From Oncomelania hupensis (lineage: Eukaryota > Mollusca > Gastropoda > Littorinimorpha > Pomatiopsidae): a DNA stretch of 64,000 nucleotides. Both the position numbers and the translations under genes were made by a program. How positions within the stretch are numbered: position 1 is the stretch's first letter; each line of letters opens with the position of its first letter. Below the pieces are notes generated by a model that made no database searches, was not told where the DNA came from, and was given only the letters and a program-made list of their open reading frames with translations. The stretch covers positions 15,790,920-15,854,919 of the forward strand of contig CM072522.1 in assembly GCA_036898135.1 (NCBI GenBank), read 5' to 3'. Positions 1 through 11,249 of this stretch are shown here, piece after piece.

Positions 1-1145
1 ATATCTACAGCACCATCAACATCTATATCATGTGTTCATAGACTTCAAGACGGCGTTTGACCGAGTCTGGCATGCAGCTCTTTGGGCAACAATGAAAGTG
101 TACAACATCACCCCTAAAATTATTGAAGCCATCAAAAGCCTGTATGACAAGGCTACCAGTGCAGTCCTCCATAACAGCGCCATCGGGAACTTGTTCAGAT
201 CAACAATCGGTGTGCGTCAAGGATGCCTACTCTCTCCAACACTCTTCAACATCTTCCTAGAGCGCATCATATCAGATGCCCTTGCAGATCACGAAGGCAC
301 AGTCAGCATAGGGGGTAGAGCAATCTTCAATCTTTGTTTTGCGGATGACATTGATGGGTTGGCTGGAGAGGAACAAGAACTTGAACAGCTGGTATAGAGG
401 CTTGACACGACCTCCAGAGCTTATGGAATGGAATAAAGTGCAGAGAAGACCAAAATGATGACCAACAACACCAATGGCGTCAACACGGACATCAAAGTTC
501 AAGGCCAATCCCTCAACACAGTGCATAGCTTTAAATATTTAGAAGCCATTGTATCAGACAATGGGTCCCGACAGGAAGTCCTCTCCAGGATCGCACAAAC
601 AACTGCTACCCTGACAAGGTTGAAGCCCATTTGGAAAGACAGGACCATCAGTCTGCATTCCAAAGTAAGGTTGCTGCGCTCCCTTGTCATCTCCATCTTC
701 CTATATGCTTGCGAAGCATGGACCCTCACAGCAAATCTACAACGAAGAATACAAAGCATGGAGATGAGGTGCTACAGAAGACTTCTTGGCATTTCCTATA
801 CCCAGAACATCACCAACGACGAAGTCCGACAGACCATCACACAAGCCATTGGACAACCCGATGACCTGTTCACAGTGGTGAAGACACGGAAACTCCGATG
901 GTATGGCCACGTCACCAGATCATCAGGCCTTGGAAATACCATTCTGCAAGGCACAGTGCAAGGAGGTAGAAGAAGAGGGAGACCGAAAAAGAGGTGGGAG
1001 GACAACATCCGAGAATGGACTGGTTTGACATTGCGCGAAGCCATCAGGGTTGCTGAGGACAGAGAAAGATGGAGTATGCTGGTTAAACGATCATCTGTGG
1101 TGCCCCTACGACCTCCGAGTTATGGGATAGGATAGGATAGGATAG
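1..1145 (+). mobile_element. RTE-type LINE, reverse transcriptase C-terminal half and 3' end
   Basis: The window opens inside an RTE-clade non-LTR retrotransposon. Residues read from 32 include FIDFKTAFDRVWHAALWATM, GVRQGCLLSPTLFNIFL and the catalytic FADDI motif. After an in-frame stop at 395-397 and another near 435 the same frame continues (455-1135) with the C-terminal block typical of this family (YRRLLGISY, RRRGRPKKRWEDNIREWTG). The element ends in a GGATA repeat at 1124-1145, the tail found on all its copies here. Two nonsense codons make it inactive. The 5' end is cut by the window edge. Confidence 0.88.
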
Positions 1146-1409
1146 CGTCAATTAAAGGAATTGTTTCTTCCTTTTTTTTAATTATATTGCATAGTTACTT
1201 ACTGTAACAATTATAATAAATAAAAATACTTACTGTAACAATTATAATAAATAAAAATAATTAATAATTTATTTTGTAACGCACAATACCAAACATGAAG
1301 TCTGCTCAATGCGCAACATTCATTCATTCTCATGCAATGTACAATGACGTAAGTTTGAATAAATCTAAAATAAAATCATTTAAATGAATAAAATACTCAT
1401 ACAAACATG

Positions 1410-1440
<31 letters not shown>

Positions 1441-1639
1441 CCAAATAATAAACAGAACAAGTATATGACAAACATGTCGCTATGAAGAGCCAAACTGAAC
1501 AATAACAATAAGAAAAACTAATATTCAGCACCACACAATCACTTTTCAACATTTTCTAACACACACATATACACTCACACTCACCCACAGTAGCACAGTG
1601 ATATCACACCACAACCCATCCACTCTTCGCATAGACCAC
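1146..1639. other. AT-rich intron sequence with a short CA repeat
   Basis: No gene or element is recognised. It holds a duplicated AATTATAATAAATAAAAATA-type stretch near 1206-1260 and a CA dinucleotide run at about 1411-1433. Confidence 0.5.
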
Positions 1640-1910
1640 CAGCACACACGTTAAAACGCCAACCAAGTTCCAGCCAGCCAGAGACTGAATAGCAAGATAT
1701 ATACTTTGAGAAAAGAAGAGATTTGAGGTTTTTCTTGAAAGTAGTAATTAAGCGACTGAGTGCGACGAAGTTCTGAGGGAAGAGAGTTCCAAAGCGACGG
1801 GCAAACACTGCAAAAGACTTTTTCCCAAAGGAGTTTAGAGAATATCTTGGGACAGTTAGAAAAGACGAACAAGATAGGTACAAACATTTTGTTTTGCGTA
1901 CGAAGCATAT
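1640..1910 (-). mobile_element. L2-like LINE fragment, RT C-terminal end
   Basis: On the minus strand two overlapping frames carry the C-terminal signature of L2/CR1-type LINE proteins: SFAVFARRFGTLFPQNF in one and SLWNSLPSELRRTQSLN in the other, followed by FKKNLKSLLFSKYI. The block is normally one frame (F-x-V-x-A-P-x-L-W-N-S-L-P), so a frameshift has occurred. Only the last ~90 codons remain. Confidence 0.6.
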
Positions 1911-2715
1911 AATGATAGCATTTATTTAGTGTCGATTGGGTTCTAAGTCGATGCTGGAAAAGCTTTGCAAAATAGTCATTCGTTTCTTTCGGTTGTTATT
2001 GTTATAAAAATATAGAAATTTTTCTAGAATTGTTTGGTTAACCACCGAAGGAAGGTTCGAGATCTATCTTTCAGCAGGTAGTCAAATCTCCGTTCTTTGG
2101 TGAACACCCTATGTCGTGACTCAATGCCTATTTCCTGTGCCGATCTTTGTTCATTATTGGTAATTGATTAAGTACTTCTCGAATAATTAAAGCTTCGTAC
2201 GATGTACATGTGGAATAAACAAGGCGCACATCTGCTTGTTTTAGAGATTTAGTTTTGAACGCAGCTGTTGATTCCAATTGCATCTTTTGCTGAATAAATT
2301 TGGAGATAACGACGTCTCTGGTTTGTTTGTGAGTGAACAGGTTGCGTGGAAACGAACTCTATACAGATACACAGATCCCAGCATCGGGGTTGAACGTACA
2401 TTTGGCGGGTAACACTTACTTTCATCTTAGGATGTTGTCTGTGTTTACTTCGCCCCATTTCGTCGCAGCAGCACTTCAAAGAAGAACCTGTTTACAAATT
2501 TCTGGTGACTGGCGCAAATAATCAGGCAATAGGCCTACATCTGGAGCGATCAGTTGTCCTGGGCGTGTGATATTGCAAATCGACATATGAGGATAATAAA
2601 CCATCTTGTGTCTAGTATCTTGTGCGGCTTGGCTTACGGTCTGGATTAGGTCCTTGAGCTGGTAAGTACGGTGTATGAGAACTGTCCATTTGAATTATTC
2701 ATGTTGTTTTGTATT

Positions 2716-2832
<117 letters not shown>

Positions 2833-2841
2833 TTTTTACAG

Positions 2842-2928
2842 ATCACTGTGGTGACTGAATGCAAAGCGATGACGGCAGAAGAAGCATTCAAAGACCAGAT
2901 TACGGAGATATGGCTTGGTGATAGTCAG
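2842..2928 (+). CDS. TRPM-like exon, segment just before S1
   Basis: The 87-nt exon encodes 29 residues including AEEAFKDQITEIWLGDSQ. It begins after an acceptor (TTTTTTACAG) that follows directly on a trinucleotide repeat, and ends at a strong donor (CAG/GTAAGA). Phase is 0 at both ends. In TRPM channels the segment before S1 reads like EAxxxxF....xxLxxxWWGxL, and the IWLGD end matches that position. It is 30.5 kb upstream of the S2 exon. The match is short, so this is the least secure of the exons apart from its good splice sites and compatible phase. The S1 exon should follow it but was not found. Confidence 0.6.
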
Positions 2929-3049
2929 GTAAGATCCCTTTCAGATGTTTTCCTTTCTGATAGTTTGGATTCGGGATATATTTGTCACTTATGTGGACAC
3001 AATTCGGGTTACTTTCTTAGCTTAAGCATGGCAGCCGCAGATCAGCACA

Positions 3050-3430
3050 ACCCAGGACAATGGAGAAGAAGAAATACTTTGAAATAGATGGGAGTTGGTT
3101 GGGAAACGGGGGGGGGGAGAAAGGGGGAGGGGGAAGGTGGAATCAGAACGAGACGAATATCGGTTTATCTGTAGGTCGGTCCGTTGGAAGCAATATCTCA
3201 AGAACCACTGAACGGGTTTAGACCAAACTTAATACGAACATTAGCTAGGATAATGCCTGTCTACCGTCCCATCATACTTGCTCTGCTGCAAAGGTCAATG
3301 TCACTGGAATCATTTAGTTCTCCTGTGATTTACTGGTACTAAACCTGTCAGGTCACTAAAGATTTTTACCTGTTTCTCCGATTTCCTCATTCCCTTCAGT
3401 AATGTTACTGGATGCAGCAGTTTTTTGTTA
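3050..3430 (+). repeat. Fragment of a dispersed repeat shared with 51.2-51.66 kb and 26.4-26.6 kb
   Basis: The stretch with GGAATCAGAACGAG, GGTCGGTCCGTTGGAAGC and ATCTCAAGAACCACTGAACG matches, in reverse complement, the block at 51530-51650. A weaker copy is at 26430-26640. From about 3320 it continues into a GTTCTCCTGTGATTT...TACTGGATGCAG segment that resembles 42490-42550. No coding sequence is seen. Confidence 0.6.
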
Positions 3431-3639
3431 GTTTTTTATTAATTGAAAAATTAAATTTCTACTCCTTTCCGTTCTAATGGCAGGAGGACAAGTAAAAATG
3501 TTAACGGATATAACACACACCAGATTAAAAGATTCTCTGTACATGCACTTTCGCTGAAACGCTTCGTTGGGAGTTATAAGCCAATATAGCCATCTCCTTG
3601 GCTTTCCGCCACGTGTGCGAGTGACAAATGTGTGTATAG

Positions 3640-4716
3640 TGTATGTATGAGCACGTTTTGGCTAATAAATTTGTGGGAAACTTCAAACAAGAAAACAAGA
3701 TGGCGCCGACACAGGGTGACATGATCAGCTGGCGAATGTTTTTATTGTTATTTGTGTTTGTACTCATTGTGACGCCGTGTGAGTGTGTCCTGAAGTATGA
3801 CAGAGACTTTCTTCTCATCATACGAACATCAAACATTCAAATGTGGTTCCTACGGACTTTAAATCGGATCTTCTCTTGGCTGCTCCCGACCGGTTTGCGC
3901 CATCCCATCATGGCGATAGCTGCAGCAGACGAACTACAACACGCTGCTCGACTCGCAAAAGAGGGAGACGCGGCGGTGCACTGGTCAAATTTCGGCGTCG
4001 CTGCCATTGCCCTCCCCTCCCTGCCATCTTGCTCGCCAATGTACGATCCATCAACAACAAAATTGACGAGTTTCAAATGTCGATGACAAGCAAACGTGAG
4101 TACCAAGAATCATCTCTCGTTTGCCTTACGGAAACATGGCTACAGCCCGTCACGCCTGACCGCGTCGTCATCCCTCCCGGCTTCGTTACATTCAGGGCAG
4201 ATAGAAGCCCGGAACTGTCAGCGAAAGTACGCGGCGGTGGCGGCAACATCATGGTGAACAACAGATGGTGTGCGGACAGCCACGTGGTCTCCTCGTCATG
4301 CACCACCGAACTTGAGAGTATTGTATTTATTTCAATATTTATACTGCTAGGGCCCTACAAAAAGTAGAATCGCCATTTAGGCAGTGAAATGGCCACAAGG
4401 CTCACATGAGAGTCTTGTTGTGAACTGTAGGCCATACTATTCCCCTCGTGAGTTCTCCTCTGTGGTTGTAATCTGCATGTAGGTCAATTCAGAGGCCTGC
4501 TCATCAGTGGTTCTGCCACAGATCTACGATATTGTCAACAGTGCAGAATCTGATTTTCCTAACGGTGCCATCATCATCACTGGTGTCTTTAACCATGTAA
4601 ACTTGAGGAAATGTCTACTTAAGTACCATCAGCATGTCTACATTCCTACCCGAGAAGAGAAAACACTAAATCATTGTTACACTGTGTTTCCTAATGCTTA
4701 TTGTGCATGCCTATGA
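3640..4716 (+). mobile_element. L2/Rex-like LINE fragment, N-terminal region and endonuclease
   Basis: The frames read YDRDFLLIIRTSN near 3797-3835, then LPAILLANVRSINNKIDEF, LVCLTETWLQPVTPDRVVIP and GGGGNIMVNNRWCADSHVV (to about 4320), then IYDIVNSAESDFPNGAIIIT and HVYIPTREEKTLNHCYT (to 4716). The N-V-R-S-I-N-N-K and L-T-E-T-W-L motifs mark an apurinic-like endonuclease of an L2/Rex-type LINE. There is one frameshift near 3840, and an insertion of roughly 95 bases at about 4321-4415 flanked by a repeated TGAGAGT. The later RT part of what looks like the same family is at 9760-12117. Confidence 0.75.
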
Positions 4717-6220
4717 GTCATGTGTGATCAATTTAATTATAATTAGATAATTTTTTTTAATTAATTATGGGCTATTGATCTAGAGAGAGAGAGTCTGTGT
4801 TATTTGTGATATCATGTACTTTCTTGGTGTGTAAAGTGTCCTTCGTTTATCTGTCCTCTTTTTCCTCCCCACTGCATGTTGCTTTTCTTTCTATCGTTTT
4901 CTTTTGTTTGGTTTTATTGATTTTGACTGACAAGACGTATCATCACCTCATTGGCCAGCCCGACGCATCTTTTTGGTTTTATGACTGGACTGTTCATTTT
5001 TCCTTTCATTTTATTTTTTTAGTGTCTGTCTTCCTTGCCCCTCTGTGTTTCTTGTGCTTCTTCTCTTTGTGATTGTCGTGTTTCTCCCCCCTCTTTCTCA
5101 CCGTCTCTCCGGATCTATTGCTCACTTCAAGGCAGTGGCAAAAGCGTGCCGAGTTTTGGTATGGGTTCGAATATTAGTGGTGAACTGTGTTTCGTTTGTA
5201 AATCTTGTTTGTGTATTTTTTCTCATGAGATCGGGATTATGACGCAAGACTGAGTTTGGTAGTAACACATATATACGTTTGTTTCAGCTTTTTCTGGTTA
5301 GTTAGATTGCTGGGTCTGAGAGAAGGTTGAGTCGTTTTTAGTTCTATATGATAAAAAAAGTTATGCTTACCTGTTTTGAAAGAGATAAGAGTTTAAATGT
5401 GGTGTTCACCCTTTGTAGAGTTTTGTGGAATGCTTTTATTTTTCCTGCCTTTGCTACCAGACGTTGTTGTCGCCTTTTGGATTTGTGTGGTTTCCAAACG
5501 TCTTACAGCGGTCATAAGGTACTTATAGTTATTTTGCATTTTGCATATGTTTTTGTTTCTTTGTGCAAAGATTATGACCTTTGTGATTTTCTCGTTTTAG
5601 TGACTCATTTGATGCCTTTTCTGCAAATTAATTTGATTCTGATATTCTTTAAGCTTTTGATTTTCTAATACTTAATAGAATTCGTTTTGAGTTAGAACTT
5701 GGTCTTTTGTCAGAAGAATTATTGAGGTGAACACTTTGTTCAGGCTTTGTAAATAAGGACAAGTCAAGTTTATTTGTTTTTAGCTTGTGGTCAGTCATAA
5801 CTCGATAATTATGCTGAACTTCTTGGTTTGACTAAAGCTAATTGTCGTCGCAATTTGTCGGACTAAGTTTTGACGAATAAGATAACTGTTTTGGTCTTTA
5901 ATGAAGATAACGTTTTTTGTCGAATTATCGGCCTTATTCGAAATGTTAGCCCACTTGGGTATTTATAGCGTTTTTTCCTAAAGCTTTGCTGTTTTGTCTC
6001 TGCAAAGGTAGTTAGCTACGTTTTTGGACTTCAGGTGTATTTTCTAGAATATGTAGTTAAATGTTTACGTATGTGAATTCAGTTATAAATGTTTTACCGA
6101 GCTTGGTCATCGACGAGTATTTCCTAGTTAGGCACCGTACCGAGGCTCGTTGGGTGAACGTAGCCGAATTGTTTATATTAATGAATTGACTAATGTTAAA
6201 TGAGCATAGTCAAATTGTCT
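4717..6220. other. T-rich intron sequence, nothing recognised
   Basis: About 1.5 kb with strong T bias on the + strand and no convincing frame; the open frames contain only low-complexity Phe/Leu/Cys translations. A GA run lies at 4783-4792. No element ends could be placed. Confidence 0.4.
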
Positions 6221-6224
6221 TGCG

Positions 6225-6440
6225 CCAATTGCAGACCTGCCTACTCTCCCGCTCTTGGCGGGAGACTCACGCTTTTGACATGTCATGAAATACATATTAT
6301 TCAATCTTTATTGTTTGTAAACACGTCCTGGTCGCAAACTTGTTTTTTCCAACCTAGTTCCAGTCATTCGCCCAAAAAGGCAATCACCGAAGTCGAACGA
6401 AGCTCTCCGATGTGTTACGAGATGAAGCCTGCATGACGAC
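6225..6440 (+). repeat. Left arm of a 1.6-kb-spaced inverted repeat
   Basis: The sequence from GCAGACCTGCCTAC through CCAACCTAGTTCCAGTCATT to GAACGAAGCTCTCCGATGT is found again, reverse complemented, at 8045-8250. The two arms are about 200 bases long and clearly related over most of their length. They could be two copies of one short element or the ends of a larger one. Confidence 0.75.
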
Positions 6441-6879
6441 GACTAGTTGACATTAAAAATGATCTCTGTTGCTTCTAATTCTGTTCGATTTACACAGATT
6501 AGCATTTCGCAACGGTTATACTTTTTTTTAATTATCGATCATATTTAATAGTTGCGTTCCTTGATTTGCATTTTGTTAGTTATCAGCAGTAGACTAATAA
6601 TACCATTCCCCATTTCCTGCCTAGAACCAAGTAGACACTGTTATACAGTATACATAGGCTTAATCTACATTATATATTAGAAGTCAGTCTTCGCGCGGCG
6701 AAGAAGCTCACTAGCTGAATATAATTATTAGACCTGTATTGTTTGTTTTATACGTAAATAAATTTATAAATTACAGTATATCTATTCTAATTAATAATAT
6801 TTAGGCCTATACTTTATAATATTGTAATCTTTAAATTTCCGGAGAAGGACGAGTAGGCTAAGCGAATTTTTTTTATAAC

Positions 6880-6985
6880 TCGAGATCAGAGTTAAATTAA
6901 TAGTTAGTTAGTTATTCATTGCTTACAGGGTCCAGCGGACTGCAAAGAGCCGAATCAGGACCACAAAATCAAGACCACAACTTCG
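6880..6985 (-). mobile_element. 3' end of the TAAC-tailed retroposon family
   Basis: In reverse complement this reads GTTGTGGTCTTGATTTTGTG ... GCAGTCCGCTGGACCCTGTA, then a GAATAACTAACTAACTA tail. The same 3' end closes the longer copies at 30316-30920, 32665-33118 and 58458-59066. Only about 100 bases are left here, next to a TAG microsatellite. Confidence 0.7.
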
Positions 6986-6986
6986 C

Positions 6987-7048
<62 letters not shown>

Positions 7049-7096
7049 TAGTTATTTAGTTAAATCTGTAATTTATTTATTTGGTTCGTTATTATT

Positions 7097-7153
<57 letters not shown>

Positions 7154-7195
7154 ATTATTATTATTATTATTTGTTATTATTGTTATTAATTTTAA

Positions 7196-7250
<55 letters not shown>
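6986..7250. repeat. Cluster of three trinucleotide microsatellites
   Basis: GTA repeats (6986-7048), GAT repeats (7097-7150) and TTA/ATT repeats (7151-7250) lie almost end to end. Translations such as poly-Asp and poly-Leu are products of these arrays, not genes. Confidence 0.95.
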
Positions 7251-7251
<1 letters not shown>

Positions 7252-7903
7252 CTACTTAAAAGAAAAAGAGAAAAAAAATAATAGTGTGCTGCAGTGCGTG
7301 CTAAATAGTGTAAATATGGTCAGTAACGTTTTGTTTGTTTTTGCTGAAGTTGGGTGTAACCCGAAATATTCAGATGGTGTTACTGGTTATTTTTTCTTAT
7401 AGATTTACCAAAGTTTTCAGATGATTTATGGAAATTTCCGCCTGCCACGCAACATTTTTTTAAATACGTGTTTCTCATTAAAATATATATCATTGAAATA
7501 CATATAACACATTTACTGTATCAGTTAAAAAGAATAATATTAGTTAAATAAATAATTGCTTTGGTGCTTGCAATAAAAATGTCACTGTTTTTTGAGACCA
7601 TTATAAACTTGCTTTTGCCTTGGGCTGAAGGGACATCAACGTATCCATAGCGCTTTGAAGTTTTGTCATGGTTTTATTGTTTATTGTTTATATAGATGTG
7701 AAATCGTTGTATGTGCGCATTGTGTGTTATGTATTACTTTTACTCTTTATTACTATTTGTGTCAATATATTAATCATCATAAAATAATAATAATACTAAC
7801 TGCTTCAAAATGCGAATCTCGACTTGACTTACAGCTTGAAGCTGTGCAGATCGAGAAAGAATTAGATCTAGAAGCAACAGCGGCTATTTTTATGCACGGA
7901 TAT

Positions 7904-8032
7904 TTCACCACAGGCTCTGAAGTCTTTTCTTTCGTCTTTGTAAACTCGTGGGCCTCCTACATACGTACGTACCGTAGTATAGTATGTAATTGAGGCCTAC
8001 GAAAGACGAGACTTCCCAGCCTGTGGTTTCAC
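7904..8032. repeat. Long imperfect hairpin (about 129 nt)
   Basis: The left arm begins TTCACCACAGGCTCTGAAGT and the right arm ends ACTTCCCAGCCTGTGGTTTC. Pairing continues inward through GGGCCTCCTACATAC against GTATGTAATTGAGGCC, leaving a short loop around 7965-7975. It abuts the right arm of the inverted repeat at 8045. Confidence 0.7.
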
Positions 8033-8044
8033 GTAGTGCTGCCA

Positions 8045-8250
8045 GCCTTCGTTCGTAAAACATCGGATAGCTTCGCTCGACTCGGAGAGCTTCGTTCTAC
8101 TTCGGTAATTGCCTTTTTCGGCGAATGACTGGAACTAGGTTGGAAAAAACAAGTTCGCGTCCTGGTCATATGCCAATGCCATGTCCCATTGTTATTATAT
8201 AATGTCTTCCGCTTTTACTCTGAGGGGGGGTAGGCAGGTCTGCAATTGTT
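8045..8250 (-). repeat. Right arm of the same inverted repeat
   Basis: This is the reverse-complement partner of 6225-6440, sharing the AATGACTGGAACTAGGTTGG core. The short motif CGTAGCCGAAT lies just outside both arms in the same orientation (near 6160 and 8272), which is unexpected for a simple inversion. Confidence 0.75.
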
Positions 8251-9195
8251 TTTCAGGCTTGAAAGAATAAACGTAGCCGAATCGTCGTGCAAGTTAAAGG
8301 AACATAAAGCGTTCGTTCCTTCGTTTGTTCTGGCTTGGTTCCACGTAACCTTAGCTAAATTGTCTTCTTTAAAATCAGCTAAAGTATTCGTCTCTAAGTT
8401 GTCCTGCGGTATGTGTATTCTTTCCGTCTCATTGTTTTGGCTGCATCTTGTTGATGAAGGGGTTTGAGACATTGTTTGGTACACTTGCTAATGTTTCATG
8501 TGTTTGTGTTTCTTTCTTTTCGCAGTATTTTACCACATATCTACTGGCACGAGAAGTAAGCTTAGTTCACAGTCACGTATACAGAAATTAGTTGTCCCCA
8601 CACTGATTTGTACACACACATACGTATTCTTATATGAGACGTTGTCATATTTCGTGAATGTTCTTGAACTACGAATAAATGAACTCTATGCTGCTTCTGT
8701 GTTTAGTGTGCATCATTACTTTACCCTAAATTAATACGAGGCGCTTGTCGAACGAATGTAAATACCCTTTTCTAAATGGCGGCGATAACACTTATCATGC
8801 TGTCGCTAGACCTAAGCTTAGTGAATCTGACCATAAGTCAATTCTGCTGATTCCGACATACAAACAAGAACTTAAACGTACTAAACCAGAAGTGAGGGTA
8901 AGCAGGAAATGGACATAGACATAAGACATAAGATTCTTTATTCACTTCAAATGTCACACACAGAAGAATTTGCTTTGCGCGTCTGGGAATGGCATAAATC
9001 ATTGATAATAACAATTCAAAACACGATTAAAAACACAATTGGTCCCGACATCTGTGAATAGCTCGGGACCTAAAAACAATTTCTTCATTCACTCGCATCC
9101 ACAAAGCATCAGCGAACCGCACACAAATGTCGTCAGGAAACAAAACAAAAAAGCAGACTACCAAAAAAGAAAAGAAAACAACAGCAAAAAAGCAT
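8251..9195. other. Intron sequence with a possible LINE 3' end
   Basis: No gene is recognised. On the minus strand at about 8925-9065 the text ends with GAATAAAGAATCTTATGTC, which looks like the 3' end of an L2-type retroposon; this is a weak call. The rest (8251-8925) has no visible motif. Confidence 0.35.
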
Positions 9196-9213
9196 ACACA
9201 CACACACACACCC

Positions 9214-9256
<43 letters not shown>
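9196..9256. repeat. CA dinucleotide microsatellite
   Basis: About 60 bases of CA with a few CC interruptions, ending a dozen bases before the left end of the MITE-like element at 9269. Confidence 0.95.
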
Positions 9257-9263
<7 letters not shown>

Positions 9264-9268
9264 ATTTT

Positions 9269-9543
9269 TGTAGAAACGACGTTGTGATGACTGTTGTGAA
9301 ACTATACATTATTTTAACACACTTCCCAATTTTTTGGACATTATTTTGACATTTTCAATTTTTTGAAGCTATCCCTAACCCTTAACCTAACCCAAACCCT
9401 AACCCTTAACCTAACCCTAAGCCTAAAACAGCTGTAACTCTACCGGAACACTATTTTGACGTCAAAATAACGGGGCCGTCAAAAAAAGTCAAAAGAAAGT
9501 ATGTAGAGTTTCAAGTGTATGTCAGAATAACGTCGTTTCTACA
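9269..9543 (+). mobile_element. MITE-like element with internal telomere-like repeats (copy 1)
   Basis: The 275-bp element has perfect 15-bp terminal inverted repeats, TGTAGAAACGACGTT at the left and its reverse complement at the right. The centre (about 9370-9427) is an irregular array of CCCTAA and CCTTAACC units, that is, the TTAGGG telomere motif in reverse. A related inverted copy lies at 33793-34022. No coding sequence is present. Confidence 0.8.
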
Positions 9544-10123
9544 TGCCCCTTCCCTCTACCCCCCCACACACACAGAGGGTACATCCAGCTGCACAACCCC
9601 TCACGCATGTCACGTTCATAACTAAATAATATAGGCCTATTGTATGGTGTAGTTGTAACATTATATAAATGAGAGACAGATCCGAGAAATAGAGTTAGTG
9701 AGTTTAGCAGTCTAAGGGGAATCGGACTCACGCTATGTCCCTGCCAGGAGACAAACCTTGGGATACTATTACTGGATGTACAAGTACCAGGAGGGATGAA
9801 AATGCTGAAATTCCACAAATGGTCCCCTGAAGCTACTGATATGCTTCAGGATTGCCTTGTGTGTACTGACTTGGACGTTTTCAAAGACGCATGCCCGTCT
9901 CTTGACCAACGTACGGACACGGTTACGTCATACGTTAACCTTTGCGAATGTTTGTGTGCCAACTAAAACAAGCACTGTGGCACCGAATGACAAACCAAGG
10001 TTTACAAGGGAAATTAGAGACAAGTTTAAGATAAGGGATGCGTATATTATCTCCCCTGTTGTTCACCCTATTCACGAACGACTGCGCGTCGCACCATAAT
10101 AAGGTAGTCATATTGAAGTTCTC

Positions 10124-10213
10124 AGATGACACCACAGTAGAGGGTCTGATCTTTAACAATGACGAGGGAGCATACAGGCAAGCAGTGGAGGAGCTAGTGG
10201 CTTGGTGCATAGA
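10124..10213 (+). repeat. Direct duplication of about 90 bp in the LINE (copy 1)
   Basis: The segment from CAGATGACACCACAGTAGAG to CTTGGTGCATAGACA is repeated at 10375-10466 with only two or three differences. It flanks the inserted RT fragment at 10214-10374. Confidence 0.85.
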
Positions 10214-10374
10214 CAGAAAGACTTGTAGAAATACCAATTTTTTAAAAAAAATCCAAAAGCGTATTTCGCTGTACATTATCAAATGCTTTTTTTTAAATCA
10301 ACAAATGTAGTAGTCTTTTCTTTTGTTGGAAGTAAATGTTAATTAAACAGTCCAGAGCAAAACTGTGATCAGTA
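10214..10374 (-). mobile_element. Inserted reverse transcriptase fragment of another LINE (inverted twin of 12218-12377)
   Basis: About 160 bases read, on the minus strand, FVDF.KKAFDNVQQN-like coding text with a poly-T interruption. The same segment lies at 12218-12377 in the opposite orientation. Both include CAGTCCAGAGCAAAACTGTG or its complement. The piece sits between two copies of a 90-bp direct repeat. Confidence 0.8.
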
Positions 10375-10466
10375 CAGATGACACCACAGTAGAGGGTCTG
10401 ATCTCTAACAATGACGAGGGAGCATACAGGCAAGCAGTGGAGGAGCTAGTGGCTTGGTGCATGGAC
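10375..10466 (+). repeat. Direct duplication of about 90 bp in the LINE (copy 2)
   Basis: Second copy of 10124-10213; from here the LINE frame continues normally (NNLELNVS, then a stop, then TKELVVDFRQNKNNMQPLS). Confidence 0.85.
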
Positions 10467-10643
10467 AACAATCTGGAATTAAACGTCTCATAAACAAAGG
10501 AACTAGTGGTAGATTTCCGTCAAAACAAAAACAACATGCAGCCATTGTCCATCAACGGGGAAGTAGTGGAACAAGTAGACAGTTTCAGGTTTCTCGGCAC
10601 AACCATTTCCTCAGATTTAGGATGGGAAAAGCACATCACTAGC

Positions 10644-11249
10644 TGTTACGTTGAAACGCGAACGAAAGATCTAATCGTTTCGTTTTGCAAAATATTCAAT
10701 AATGGAGTTTATTTACCTTTGATTTGAGTTTGCATTGTTGTTAAGAGAGGCTTTGTATAACGTTGATAATTTGCGTTAGTCGATATTATTGGAGAATTCT
10801 CTGGATCTGCGTGTTTACTCTCGATAGAAATTTCCCGATAAATGTTGAAGTAAGAGAACGTTCCGGGTATGTTTAGAAATATGTATGACGTAAGTCAGTG
10901 ATGACGATCTTTAATTCTGATTGGTTGTAATGCGTCATTTCTAGAACGTCCTGTCGTCATCTCGAATGAGAGAAAAAAAATTATAAAATGGATGCCCTGT
11001 GTGTGGGTAGAGAAAGTTGTTGATAGTGAGTTGGAAAGTAAAAAATTGAGAGTGCAAAGGCGATTGTATGCAGTTGTTGATGTGTGCTGAATAAAAGTGG
11101 AAAACTTCATACGTCGACTTTGTGACTTGTATGCTGATTGAGCGGGTTGCGTGAATAAACGAATCTGAGCTACACTCATCAGTACTTCAGCATTGGGGCT
11201 GAATCCACTACTGATAGAAAACACCAACATCAAACGATCGAGTGTAACA
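10644..11249 (+). mobile_element. Solo LTR, family A (606 bp)
   Basis: The sequence starts TGTTACGTTG and ends GAGTGTAACA, so the TGTTAC ends are inverted, and it is flanked by a perfect 5-bp target duplication CTAGC (10639-10643 and 11250-11254). The LINE reading frame resumes directly after the second CTAGC. There is no internal coding region, so this is a solo LTR of a retrovirus-like retrotransposon. The orientation is not certain. A decayed relative is at 14604-15175. Confidence 0.85.

Noticed and set aside
9370..9427. Telomere or chromosome-fusion site from CCCTAA repeats
   Set aside because: The array is short and irregular, and lies inside an element with inverted ends that recurs at 33793-34022, so it belongs to a repeat.
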